DNA of 64,000 nucleotides from Halobacteria archaeon HArc-gm2 (GTDB taxonomy: Archaea; Halobacteriota; Halobacteria; Halobacteriales; Haloarculaceae): the NCBI GenBank assembly GCA_025517465.1, contig JAOPKE010000009.1, positions 1-64,000 on the forward strand, in the 5' to 3' direction. Position numbers and translations under genes: made by a program. The notes beneath the pieces are model-generated. The model saw only the letters and a list, made by a program, of their open reading frames with translations, was not told the DNA's origin and did no database searches. Numbering within the stretch: position 1 is the first letter of the stretch; each line of letters begins with the position of its first letter. Of the stretch, positions 7,865 through 16,117 are shown in pieces.

Positions 7865-8520
7865 GAAAGCCCTCGGCGGGCTCCAGTCCCGGGGCTCGCT
7901 GCGCGCCTCACTCCGTTCGGTGCTTGCTTCGCCCGGGTTCCCGGACCCCGCCTCGCCCTTTCATTCTGCTCTGTAGGATCGCTTGAGTGGGTCTAAGGTG
8001 ACCGCGATCGACCTCCGAATGTTACCCAGCAGTTAGACGCCAGGAGCATTCACCCGTTTTCCACTCTGCTACGGGTGATCGGTGCATCATAGCTGGATAC
8101 TGTTGTTCGATCCCATCAATACTCGACCCCCGAGACCGGCCAACTAGCGATCCTACAGAGCATTTCATTCCTCCAGGTCAGCACCGAAGCCCTGCCCTCC
8201 CCCTGGTCGCGAGAGCCTCGCTTTCGCTCGGCTATTCGCTCCCGGCCCAGCGGTTGCTGAGCGGTGAGGATGCGTGATTCGCGCCGGACGGCGCGAATCC
8301 GGGGAGGTTTGGTGTCTTGCTGAACGGAGTGAGGCAAGGCTCGTCAGAGCAAAGCTCTGACGGTGGTTATAATCGCGAGCGCGTTTCATCGCGCGAGCGA
8401 GGCTGGACCTGGAGGAATGAAAGGGCGAGGCGAGGTCGCGTGGGCTGAGCGGGCCCTATCCGAGCGACGGAGGAGCGAGGATATCCCGCTCAGCGCGCGG
8501 CGAGCGCGCCGAGGGCTTTC
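7865..8520. repeat. structured intergenic element, copy 1 (interrupted by a MITE)
   Basis: Left arm 7865-7966 starts GAAAGCCCTCGGC and ends CCTCGCCCTTTCATTC. Right arm 8408-8520 starts CCTGGAGGAATGAAAGGGCG and ends GCCGAGGGCTTTC. Each arm folds on itself: in the right arm GCTGAGCGGG pairs with CCCGCTCAGC. The core (8171-8407) contains a hairpin GATTCGCGCC/GGCGCGAATC and the CCCTGCCCTCCCC motif, which places it in the same orientation as copies 3 and 5. A 196-bp MITE plus an 8-bp duplication splits the left arm end; without them the copy is 452 bp. It lies between convergent genes. Confidence 0.85.
7967..8162. mobile_element. 196-bp MITE with 17-bp inverted ends
   Basis: Perfect terminal inverted repeats TGCTCTGTAGGATCGCT (7967-7983) and its complement (8146-8162) enclose 162 bp with no coding frame. 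The flanks TTTCATTC at 7959-7966 and 8163-8170 are an 8-bp target-site duplication. Removing the element and one flank restores the conserved CCTTTCATTCCTCCAGG sequence seen in the other element copies. This is a non-autonomous DNA transposon; an 8-bp duplication fits an IS5-like (ISH1 type) or IS1595-like transposase, but none is encoded here. Confidence 0.92.
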
Positions 8521-8695
8521 GAGGTATTGTCGTCTCCAATTCCGTCTCTATCTCGAACCCAACCGATCGCTCACTACACTCCCTGTACTGAACGGCGATC
8601 ATACACAGAGCAGACACAGAGAAGCGAATGTCAACAGCGCCGCCGCGACGGACAAAACCAGTAGGTCCGGGATTAGGCAGTTACTAAGAACCGAC

Positions 8696-8762
8696 TTACT
8701 CCAGCGCGTCCAGGCGGAACTCGAAGGCCGCAACCGGCAGTTCCAGGTCGTGCTCAACCACC
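8696..8762 (-). pseudogene. displaced copy of the pheT 3' end
   Basis: On the minus strand this encodes V-V-E-H-D-L-E-L-P-V-A-A-F-E-F-R-L-D-A-L-E-stop, the same C-terminus as pheT, whose own stop is at 8859, 163 bp away. The two stretches differ at about seven of 67 positions, so the duplication is old. No start or body of the gene accompanies it. The 8763-8858 spacer holds only short GC-rich repeats. It looks like the original gene end left behind after an integration that supplied a replacement 3' end. Confidence 0.8.
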
Positions 8763-8858
8763 TTTTTCCGCGTCGGGCGTCCTCGCTCACTGCGTTCGCT
8801 GCGGGCGCCGCTCGCGCAAAAACGTGGGCGAAAAAGACGCTCGCTTCGCTCGCGCGGA

Positions 8859-10595
8859 TTACTCTAACGCGTCCAGCCGGAACTCGAAGGCCGCCACCGG
8901 CAGTTCCAGGTCGTGTTCCACCAGCACCTTCGGGTGGACTTCGCCGATGACGCCCGCAGACTCGCCGTCAAGCACCACTTCTGCAGCGCGGCCAGAGATG
9001 AACGTCGGGTGGTCGGTCGGCGGCGTCTCCAGGTCTTTGCCGAAGGCCTTGGCGAGCGTCTGGAGGCGGGCCTTGGCGTCCTCGTAGGAGGCGTCCGTGC
9101 GCGCGAGTGCGCCCGCGACCGTGCGGTGTTCGGCGACGCCGGTGTTTTCGGACTCGTCGATCTCCGCGGCGAGGCCGATCTCGGCCAGATCCTGGGGGTA
9201 GGCCCGGTGGGTGTTGTTCTCCAGGACCATCAGGACCGACGGGAGCGCCCAGGTCCGGAGCATGGTGTAATCCTCGCTGTAGGGCTGCTCGATGGTGACC
9301 GGGTCGCCGGCGCCGAGGACGTCGGTGCCGGGTTCAACTTCCATCCGCTCGTAGTTCTCTTCCTCGTTGATCATGTGGAAGTTGAGCAGGTCCTCGAAGC
9401 CGAGGCCGACGAGGGCGTCCCGGGCGGCGTCCTCCAGCCGGGAGCGCTCGTGGCGCCCGCCGACCGTCGAGACGTCGGGGTACTCGGGTTCGAGCGTGTT
9501 GAAGCCGTAGGCCCGACCGATGTCGTCGATGACGTCTAGCGGGTGGAGCACGTCGACGCGGTACGGCGGGACGTCGAACTCGTAGGAGACGGCGCCGTCG
9601 TCGTCCTCGTCACCGCGGGCGTCCAGTCCCGCGCGTTCTGCGCAGTCGACCACTTCCTCGGGGTCCATCTCGACGCCGAGGATCTGTTCGATGCGCTCGT
9701 GGGTGACGGTCTTGGTCTTCGTGGCGAGGTCGGGGCGGACGAATTGCTGGCCCGAGTACTCACCGGGCGCGTCGGCCGAGTACTCGACGCGGACCTCCTC
9801 GACCTGCCCGCCGCGGGCGTCGAGCGCGTAGCAGACGATGTTGAGCATGTGGTCGATTGTCCACTGGTCCGTCCCGGTCATCTCGATGAACAGGTCGCGA
9901 GAGCCCGTCGAGACCTCGGTCCGGCGGCCGTTGACCACCGGCGGGAACGAGAACAGGCCGATGGCGTCGTAGATGGCCGGCACGCGGTCGAGATCACTCA
10001 CGAGGTCGGCGTACTCCTTGCCGATGTGGTGGCCCTCGACGACGTCGCCGGGCGTCATCTCCTGGTCGCCCTCTAGCGGGACGAACGTGTCGCCCTCGGG
10101 GTCGATGCCAGTGTAGCGAACGGACTTCCCGCCGCCCTCGACTCCGGCCTCGCCCTTGAGCATCGTCAGGTCGTGGACGCCGATGGCGCCCTTGGCGCGC
10201 TGGCGGCCCATCGTCGCGTGGAGCTTCTCCTGGAGCTGGATGATGGAGTCCAGCGCCTCGTCGTCCATGTCCAGCCCGCGGACGACGGCGGCCGTGACGT
10301 AGGGTCGCTCCGGCGGCGTGTCCTCGACTTCGACGACCCACTCGGCGTGGTTCGTCCCGGGCGTGTACACCCCGCGGTCGTCGCCGTACTGGTAGCGCAG
10401 CGAGCGGGCGACGCCCTCCACGGAGAGCCGGTCGAGTCTGTCGGGGGCGAATTCGAGCTGGAACTCGTCGTCCTCGGTCCAGCCCTCGAACTCCAGACCG
10501 AGATTGAACAGGTCCGAGCGGAGTTCGTCGTCGTCCTTCTCGTCGTGACCCGTCAAGCGGCGGAGCTCGTCGGGGTCGACGTCGACGACGGGCAT
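8859..10595 (-). CDS. pheT: phenylalanine--tRNA ligase beta subunit
   Basis: The 578-residue protein is the tRNA- and editing-side subunit of the PheST tetramer that charges tRNA-Phe. It begins MPVVDVDPDELRRLTG as in other archaeal PheT; the B1, B3/B4 editing and B5 domains follow (for example RPYVTAAVVRGLDMD near 107-121 and EVDP-type FPPVVNGRRTEV near 215), and the C-terminal catalytic-like fold ends VAAFEFRLDALE. The ATG at 10595 overlaps the pheS stop by one base, indicating translational coupling. A diverged copy of its last 22 codons lies 163 bp downstream. Confidence 0.96.
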   Translation of the reverse strand: MPVVDVDPDELRRLTGHDEKDDDELRSDLFNLGLEFEGWTEDDEFQLEFAPDRLDRLSVEGVARSLRYQYGDDRGVYTPGTNHAEWVVEVEDTPPERPYVTAAVVRGLDMDDEALDSIIQLQEKLHATMGRQRAKGAIGVHDLTMLKGEAGVEGGGKSVRYTGIDPEGDTFVPLEGDQEMTPGDVVEGHHIGKEYADLVSDLDRVPAIYDAIGLFSFPPVVNGRRTEVSTGSRDLFIEMTGTDQWTIDHMLNIVCYALDARGGQVEEVRVEYSADAPGEYSGQQFVRPDLATKTKTVTHERIEQILGVEMDPEEVVDCAERAGLDARGDEDDDGAVSYEFDVPPYRVDVLHPLDVIDDIGRAYGFNTLEPEYPDVSTVGGRHERSRLEDAARDALVGLGFEDLLNFHMINEEENYERMEVEPGTDVLGAGDPVTIEQPYSEDYTMLRTWALPSVLMVLENNTHRAYPQDLAEIGLAAEIDESENTGVAEHRTVAGALARTDASYEDAKARLQTLAKAFGKDLETPPTDHPTFISGRAAEVVLDGESAGVIGEVHPKVLVEHDLELPVAAFEFRLDALE

Positions 10596-12106
10596 CAGTA
10601 CACCACCTCCGTCTCGCGGAGGAGTTCGAGGTCCGCCAGCGTCCCGTGGACGTCGCGGATGTCCTCGAAGCCGTACATGAGCATGAGCAGGCGCTCCAGC
10701 GAGAGCCCCCACGCCATCACGTCGGCGTCGACGCCCAGCGGTTCGAGCACCTCGGGCCGGAAGATGCCGCTGTTCCCGACCTCGACGATCTCGCCCGTCT
10801 CGGGGTGGGTGCCGAACAGCTCGAAGCTCGGCTCCGTGTAGGGGTTGTAGTGGGGCTTGAACTCCAGGTCGGTGATGCCGAACTGCTCGTAGAACTCGGT
10901 GAAGGTGCCCATCAGGTCCCTAACTGAGAGATCCTCGGCCAGGACCCACCCCTCGATCTGGAAGAACTCGAGCAGGTGCGTCGGGTCGAGCGTGTCGTTG
11001 CGGTACACCTTCTCGACGCTGAAGAACCGCTGCGGTGGCTCCAGGTCGCCGACCTGGTGACCCGACAGATAGCGCATCGAGAGCGAGGTCGTGTGCCCCC
11101 GGAGGTCGATGCCGCGGGCGACGTCCTCGTCCCACGGCGAGTGGTAGCCCTCGCCGTCCGGGCCGACGCCCTCCAGGTGGGCCGACTTCACTCGCTCGAC
11201 CAGGTCCTCGGGCAGGTGGTCGATCTCTTCGGGGTTCGAGAGGGCGAACTGGTCCCAGTGGGTGCGTGCCGGGTGGTCCTGGGGCATGAACAGACAGTCG
11301 TTGATCCAGAACTGCGCGTCGGCGTGGGGGCCCTCCATCTCCTGGAAGCCCATCCCGACGAGGACGTCCTTGACCCGGTTGGCGGTCTGGCGGAGGATGT
11401 GTTCCTTCCCGCCCTGGAGCTGCTCGGCGTCGGCTTCGACGTTGTACTCGCCGAACTCGACGGCTTCCCACTCGCCGCTGGTCAGCAGCGCCGGCGTCAC
11501 CTCGCCGACGGTCTCGGCGACCTCGACGCCGGCCATCAGTTCGGTCACGCCGTCGTCGGTCAGCCTGACCGACCGGACGGTGGTCTCGGTGCGCTCGACG
11601 AGCCCGCGCCGCTCCAGCTGGTCGAGGGCGTCCGCGTCGGCGTCGTCCGGACGGCCGTCCGCGACGGCTTCCAGCGCGAACATCTCGGGGTCCTCGCCGG
11701 GCGTCGCGTCGGGATCGGCGGTTATCTCGCCGCTGTCGATCACGCCGTAGCCCTTGCGAGCGTAGTTCGACAGCGCGATGTCGACTGCGCCACCCTCCAG
11801 CCCGGAGGCGCCGATGGCCTCGCCCATCGAGACCGGCCCCTCGTCGGCGCCGGCGTCGACGGCCGCAGTGTAGAGGTCCTGCTCGGGAAGGCTCTCGTCG
11901 ACGTACCGGTCGCCCTCCTCGGTGAGTTCGACTGACTCGACCGTCTCCTCGGAGACGGTGAGGAGCCCTTGGTCTTCGAGTTCGAAGGCGGCCCGCGTGG
12001 CCGTCTCCGGTTTGAGGTCGGCCTCGGCGGCCACCTCGTCGATGCGCCTGTCCTCGTCCGCGTCGGCGGCCCGGAGGACCGCCGCCTGTGCCTGTGGTAA
12101 CTTCAT
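10595..12106 (-). CDS. pheS: phenylalanine--tRNA ligase alpha subunit
   Basis: The 503-residue catalytic subunit activates phenylalanine and transfers it to tRNA-Phe. Archaeal-type N-terminal winged-helix modules (about 1-220, starting MKLPQAQAAVLRAADADED) bind the tRNA. The class II core follows, with FWINDCLFMPQDHPARTHWD around 267-287, motif 2-like FFSVEKVYRNDTLDPTHLLEF-type sequence near 365-385, and motif 3 GLSLERLLMLMYGFEDIR near 467-484. pheT overlaps its stop codon by one base. Confidence 0.96.
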   Translation of the reverse strand: MKLPQAQAAVLRAADADEDRRIDEVAAEADLKPETATRAAFELEDQGLLTVSEETVESVELTEEGDRYVDESLPEQDLYTAAVDAGADEGPVSMGEAIGASGLEGGAVDIALSNYARKGYGVIDSGEITADPDATPGEDPEMFALEAVADGRPDDADADALDQLERRGLVERTETTVRSVRLTDDGVTELMAGVEVAETVGEVTPALLTSGEWEAVEFGEYNVEADAEQLQGGKEHILRQTANRVKDVLVGMGFQEMEGPHADAQFWINDCLFMPQDHPARTHWDQFALSNPEEIDHLPEDLVERVKSAHLEGVGPDGEGYHSPWDEDVARGIDLRGHTTSLSMRYLSGHQVGDLEPPQRFFSVEKVYRNDTLDPTHLLEFFQIEGWVLAEDLSVRDLMGTFTEFYEQFGITDLEFKPHYNPYTEPSFELFGTHPETGEIVEVGNSGIFRPEVLEPLGVDADVMAWGLSLERLLMLMYGFEDIRDVHGTLADLELLRETEVVY

Positions 12107-12409
12107 GCGATAGTGGTCGTTGTCTGTTGTACCGGTGGTTCGTCAGTTAACGGTTCTTGTTGCTGCGCGTGTCGACGGAGTTCCGTCGAGTAGTAGCGCC
12201 CTCCCAGAGCGAGCGGTTTCGTCCGGGGTCGCGTTCCGGCGACCCCGAAGTCCACCACCCGTCAACGGGCGACGAAAAAGAAGCCGAACCCCGGGCGCTG
12301 CGGCGGCTGGCGCACGGATCGACCGAACGGGGGTTCGGATGCCATGTGCGAAACGTACGCACAGGGCGAAAAAAGCGTTGCGGAGCACGCCGAGGTGTTC
12401 GACGGCCTC

Positions 12410-12491
12410 ATAGTGGTGGTTGTAAGCCCGTACCCGCGTTCGACGCCATCGGCCACGTCGAACGCCGGTGAAAAGTTACAACCACCACTAT
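12410..12491 (-). terminator. long two-step hairpin after the DUF5305 gene
   Basis: A perfect 16-bp inverted repeat (ATAGTGGTGGTTGTAA at 12410-12425, its complement at 12476-12491) encloses a second perfect 10-bp stem (12436-12445 with 12456-12465). The outer stem includes the first base of the stop triplet of the upstream gene on the minus strand, so the structure directly follows its coding end. It may terminate the surface-protein operon or protect its 3' end. No target duplication flanks it, so a transposon is less likely. Confidence 0.55.
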
Positions 12492-14191
12492 CAGTCGTCC
12501 GACGGCGAGGGACCGGCGAGGGCCTCGTCGTCAAGCCAGCCATCGGCGTCCGCGCCGTCGTTCTCGTGATAGATGGCCGGGTGGTCGTCGACGGCCAGAC
12601 TCGGAACCGGCACCGTCTCGAGGGTGCCGTCGGCCGCCGCTGTCGACTGGGCCGACGCGGTCCCATCGGCGGACTGTGCAGACGGCGAATCGTCAGGAGA
12701 CGGGTCCGGCGCGTCTGTGCCCGGCGCGTCTGTGCCCGGCGCGTCTGTGCCCGGCGACGGATCTACCGACGCAGCAGTCACCCGGTCTGCCGGTATCAGG
12801 TCCGTCGGAGGACTATCGCCGTTCTCGGCGGCTATCGGTTCCGCGGACACCCCGTCGTCCGGATCGGGGTTCGCCGGAGCACCGCTTTCGGGTTCGTCCG
12901 GGGTCGCTCCAGTCCCCGACGAGGGGGGCTCGGTTCCGTTCGCCGATGGGGCCGTCGTCTCACCGTTCTCGCGACCGTCCGTCGTCACCTCGGCGCTGGT
13001 GAGGCCGCCGGACGAGGGCGACTCGTCCGAATACGAGAGGGGGTCGAGATCAGTTGTGCCGACGCCGCCGATCTGGGAGTCCGTCGGCCGGTAGACGTAC
13101 GTGACGGCGTCGCCGAGGACGACGAACTCGCCCCGGTCCCGGTCCTCGACGACGCGCGCGTCGGTGTCGATGGCCACGTCGACGAGCCCTTCGAGCGAGT
13201 CGACCGGGACGAGCGGGTCCGCTCGCGCCGACGCTGGCACGCGTGCGTGCGTGATCCAGTCGTCGAACCGCTCCCGGGTGGCCGCGGCAGCCAGACGCTC
13301 CCGGTCTGCCCGGCTCACCGCGAGCGCGTCGCGGCGCCGGGCGACGGCGATGGCAGCGAGTCCACCGACGCCGGCCACGAACAGCAGCGGCGCGCCGACT
13401 TCCCGGATCGGTCCGTAGGAGCGCTGGACGGCGACCTGCTCGGTCGTCCCGTCGGAGTCGGTGAGCACGTCCGGGTCCGGCTCCTCGACGTGGTAGACGC
13501 CGACGCCGGGTTCGATGGGAAGGTGGTAGCTGCGAGTCTCCTCGACTGACTGACCGTTGCGGGTGCCCGACACCGTGACGCGCGAGGTGACGTTGACCTC
13601 CGTCTGGCCCGGGCTCGCACCCAGCTGGCGTTCGATCCGGCGGGCGCGCTCGGAGAGGGCGGAGACGTCGACCGAGAACGGGACGGTGACCCGGTCGCCC
13701 GGCGCGACCGAGTCGACCTGCTCGCGGTTCAGTGGCCGCTCGACGCGCCAGTGCTCGGTCGTACCGTCCCCGTCGAACGACGACACGGAGCGAATTACGG
13801 CCACCGTCTCGACGGTCACCGTCAGCGACCCGCCGTCGCTGGCCGCGTACTCGTAGGCGAACCGGCCGTCGAGCGTCGGCGCGACCCGCTGGAAGTACAC
13901 CGACCGGTTCCGGAGGGCGGCCCCGCGCTCGAAGGCGTCGGTGCCGTTGACGACGGTCGCCCGGTGGGAGAACTCGCCGGACGACTCCCAGTCCGACACT
14001 TCGCGGGTCTCCGTCGTCGTCCCGGGCGCGACGTGGGTCCCGTACGTGACGTAGCCCCCCAGGAGCGCGACGAGAACGAGCGCGGCCACCACGAGCGCGA
14101 GGTTGTCGTCGACGAGTATCCTGAGCTGCCGGAGTCGGCGCTCCGTGGCGTCCAGGCGCGGCGCCGTCGCATCGTCGTACGACCCCGTCAT
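12491..14191 (-). CDS. DUF5305 family membrane-anchored protein
   Basis: The 566-residue protein belongs to a haloarchaeal family typically coded beside S26B signal peptidases. A short cytoplasmic start is followed by a first membrane helix (about 31-50), an external beta-rich domain (about 55-265), a second helix (267-284) and a cytoplasmic region. The last 160 residues are Ser/Pro/Asp-rich and include PGTDA repeated three times, encoded by 15-bp tandem repeats near 12710-12760. Its ATG overlaps the signal peptidase stop by 4 bases. The role is unknown; assisting maturation or assembly of the DUF1102 proteins is an inference from the operon. Confidence 0.82.
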   Translation of the reverse strand: MTGSYDDATAPRLDATERRLRQLRILVDDNLALVVAALVLVALLGGYVTYGTHVAPGTTTETREVSDWESSGEFSHRATVVNGTDAFERGAALRNRSVYFQRVAPTLDGRFAYEYAASDGGSLTVTVETVAVIRSVSSFDGDGTTEHWRVERPLNREQVDSVAPGDRVTVPFSVDVSALSERARRIERQLGASPGQTEVNVTSRVTVSGTRNGQSVEETRSYHLPIEPGVGVYHVEEPDPDVLTDSDGTTEQVAVQRSYGPIREVGAPLLFVAGVGGLAAIAVARRRDALAVSRADRERLAAAATRERFDDWITHARVPASARADPLVPVDSLEGLVDVAIDTDARVVEDRDRGEFVVLGDAVTYVYRPTDSQIGGVGTTDLDPLSYSDESPSSGGLTSAEVTTDGRENGETTAPSANGTEPPSSGTGATPDEPESGAPANPDPDDGVSAEPIAAENGDSPPTDLIPADRVTAASVDPSPGTDAPGTDAPGTDAPDPSPDDSPSAQSADGTASAQSTAAADGTLETVPVPSLAVDDHPAIYHENDGADADGWLDDEALAGPSPSDD

Positions 14192-15333
14192 CGTTCGAAC
14201 CCCAGCAACGTGCCTCGCGCCGGGTCACGGCCGCGCGAGCGCGACCGAACTCGCCCGGTGCCGAGCAGCCGCCTGTTCAGCAGGTAGAACGGCCCGGCCA
14301 GTAGCGCGTCCACCGCGAGTATCGGGAGCCAGGGATGGATCCCGTAGAGCGCGTCGATGAGCGGCCGGGGGAGTACCGCGAGGTACCGGTGTTCGACGAC
14401 GTAGTGCCGGTAGTAGCCCGTCTCCGACGGCGCGGTGAGGGTCACCGAGACGCTCCGGGACTCGCGCGCGGGGACGGCCACCGACGTCGGTTCGACGCTC
14501 GCCCGGTCGCTCCGCGAGTCGAAGTACGCGACGACGGGGACGAACCCGCCGTTGCCGACCGGGTAGTCGACAGACTCGCTGGTCCCCTGTTCGATGACGC
14601 GCGGGCCCGGCGAGTCGGACTCGGAGCTGACGACGCCGAACTGCTGGGGCCCGGCGGGGACGACCATCGCGGCCGTCGCGGCGACGACGACGAGCGCGGT
14701 GAAGGCGGCGGCGTAGAGCCGCGGATCCGTCGGCGTCTCGCGCGTCCGGGTGCGCTCGCGCTCGCCACCGTCGTCCCGCCAGGCGCTCACGAGGTAGTAG
14801 CCGACCGTCGTCCCGGAGAGGAGGTAGGCCAGGCCCTGGGGCCCGAGCACCGCGCGCGTGCCGAGGAGTCCGGCGACGTGGCGCTGTCCGGTGTCCAGTA
14901 TCGAGCGCGCCCCGGTGACTGCCGTGCCGAGTCCCGGCAGGACGAGCACGTCGCCGCCCGGTCGCCAGGCGACCGCGACGACCTGTTCGGCCTTCACCGG
15001 CGGCTCGTCGCCGTCCTGATCGGTGAAGGGGTTCGCGTCACCCCTCGTCACGTAGCCCCGGTCGGTCTCCTCGACGACGCGGTGGGTCGTGAGCCCGCCG
15101 CCGTGCAACTGTTCGGCGCGGAACACCACCACGTCGCCCGTCTCGACTGGCCCGGCGGCGGCCGCCGGGATGGCGACGAACCCGTCACCGGGTTCCAGCG
15201 TCGGCTCCATGCTCCCGGTCGTGACGTAACTCAGTAGTATCGGCTGACCGAGCGCCTGCCCGGCGACCATCGCGCCGAGCAGGACGACGGCAGCGACCTC
15301 TACGGCGACCCCGAACCCCCGTTCACCACCCAT
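14188..15333 (-). CDS. S26B (SipW/Sec11-like) signal peptidase I
   Basis: This 381-residue membrane protease should remove signal peptides from the DUF1102 proteins coded just upstream. An N-terminal helix (about 8-28) leads to LLSYVTTGSMEPTLEPGD with catalytic Ser41. LTTHRV places His84 as the general base, as in archaeal and ER enzymes that use Ser-His rather than Ser-Lys. RGDANPFTDQD at 98-107 is the box E equivalent. The C-terminal half adds further membrane helices (about 170-185, 207-225, 340-360) around a beta-rich external domain, longer than a minimal peptidase. A TATA-like element at 15356-15365 would give a nearly leaderless start. Confidence 0.92.
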   Translation of the reverse strand: MGGERGFGVAVEVAAVVLLGAMVAGQALGQPILLSYVTTGSMEPTLEPGDGFVAIPAAAAGPVETGDVVVFRAEQLHGGGLTTHRVVEETDRGYVTRGDANPFTDQDGDEPPVKAEQVVAVAWRPGGDVLVLPGLGTAVTGARSILDTGQRHVAGLLGTRAVLGPQGLAYLLSGTTVGYYLVSAWRDDGGERERTRTRETPTDPRLYAAAFTALVVVAATAAMVVPAGPQQFGVVSSESDSPGPRVIEQGTSESVDYPVGNGGFVPVVAYFDSRSDRASVEPTSVAVPARESRSVSVTLTAPSETGYYRHYVVEHRYLAVLPRPLIDALYGIHPWLPILAVDALLAGPFYLLNRRLLGTGRVRSRSRGRDPARGTLLGFER

Positions 15334-15420
15334 ACAGCGCCCTTGCGTTCAAGATGCTAAATAAGTAGTGGTGAAATAAAGGAGAGAGATCACGACGGAC
15401 CGGACCGGCGGCCAGCCAGG

Positions 15421-15555
15421 TCAGTCCGACTGAAGCGCCGAAATCTCCGCCTCGAGTTCCGCCAGCTTCTCCGCGGGAATCTCCGACTTGTCGTCGTGGT
15501 CGTACTCGTCCGATGCCTCGAAGTAGTCGTCGACCGTGGGTGAATCGGAACTCAT
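15421..15555 (-). CDS. 44-residue acidic small protein
   Basis: The frame encodes 44 residues starting MSSDSPTVDDYFEASDEYDH and ending in a predicted amphipathic helix (IPAEKLAELEAEISALQSD). It starts 2 bp after the stop of the second DUF1102 gene and precedes the signal peptidase. Its tight spacing and compact acidic composition support translation. It has no signal sequence, so it should be cytoplasmic. A linker or chaperone-like role for fibre assembly is possible but unproven. Confidence 0.65.
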   Translation of the reverse strand: MSSDSPTVDDYFEASDEYDHDDKSEIPAEKLAELEAEISALQSD

Positions 15556-15557
15556 GG

Positions 15558-16103
15558 TCAGGCCTCCTCCGCGGTGATCCGCATCTCGTCTTGCAGGCTC
15601 ACGTCCGGTTCGCCGTCGGACTCCAGCGACAGCGCGACCACGTGGTAGTCCTGGGACTGCCCCGGACTGAGCGTGATCGAGAACGCCGCCGGGACGATGA
15701 GGACCAGCAGCAGCGACGTCGGGAACGGGGCCCCGTCCGTCTCGATGAACGCCAGCGGCGTCACCTCCAGGTCGATGTCCTGGGTGCCCTGGTTCTCGAC
15801 AGTGAAGACGTTCGCGAACGTCGTCAGCGCGTTCGCGTTGACGCCCTCGCCGCCGGCGATTCCGTTGCCGATATTCGAGTTGCTGCCCGAGAAGTCGAGC
15901 GCGAGGGCGTCGCTACTCGTCGTGTCGGCGTACTGTCCATTGGGCCCACTGTGGGGCTTGATGCCCAGGTACGCGCTCGCGTCGCCCGCGACGTCGATGG
16001 TTACGTCACGACTCGCACCGACCGAACTGAACGCGCCGGTCCCGACCGCTGCGCCACCACCGGCGAGCGCGCCGAGACTCAGCACGAATTTGCGTCGTTC
16101 CAT
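15558..16103 (-). CDS. DUF1102 secreted protein B (TasA/AbpA-like candidate)
   Basis: The 181-residue protein starts MERRKFVLSLGALAGGGAAVG, a signal sequence with twin arginines, then SSVGASRDVTIDVAGDASAYLGI, the start of the DUF1102 beta-sandwich. It resembles its neighbour 16118-16690 in the signal region, in GGEGVN-NALT and in FTVENQGTQ. Pairs of such proteins coded with a dedicated signal peptidase recall bacterial TasA/CalY-SipW and archaeal bundling pili, which polymerise into extracellular fibres. Fibre formation is an inference. Confidence 0.85.
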   Translation of the reverse strand: MERRKFVLSLGALAGGGAAVGTGAFSSVGASRDVTIDVAGDASAYLGIKPHSGPNGQYADTTSSDALALDFSGSNSNIGNGIAGGEGVNANALTTFANVFTVENQGTQDIDLEVTPLAFIETDGAPFPTSLLLVLIVPAAFSITLSPGQSQDYHVVALSLESDGEPDVSLQDEMRITAEEA

Positions 16104-16117
16104 CTCTGTTCACCCCG

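Noticed and set aside
8599-8790. 63-codon minus-strand frame with a hydrophobic C-terminus downstream of pheT
   Set aside because: It runs through the displaced pheT 3' end in another frame and has no plausible start for the hydrophobic part.
12410-12491. Reading the 16-bp inverted repeat pair as a transposon
   Set aside because: The sequences just outside (CGGCCTC and CAGTCG) show no target duplication, and the inside is only 50 bp with its own stem.
12344-13549. Plus-strand frame of about 400 codons over the DUF5305 gene
   Set aside because: Arg/Val-rich shadow frame; the minus-strand protein has membrane helices, family similarity and operon coupling.
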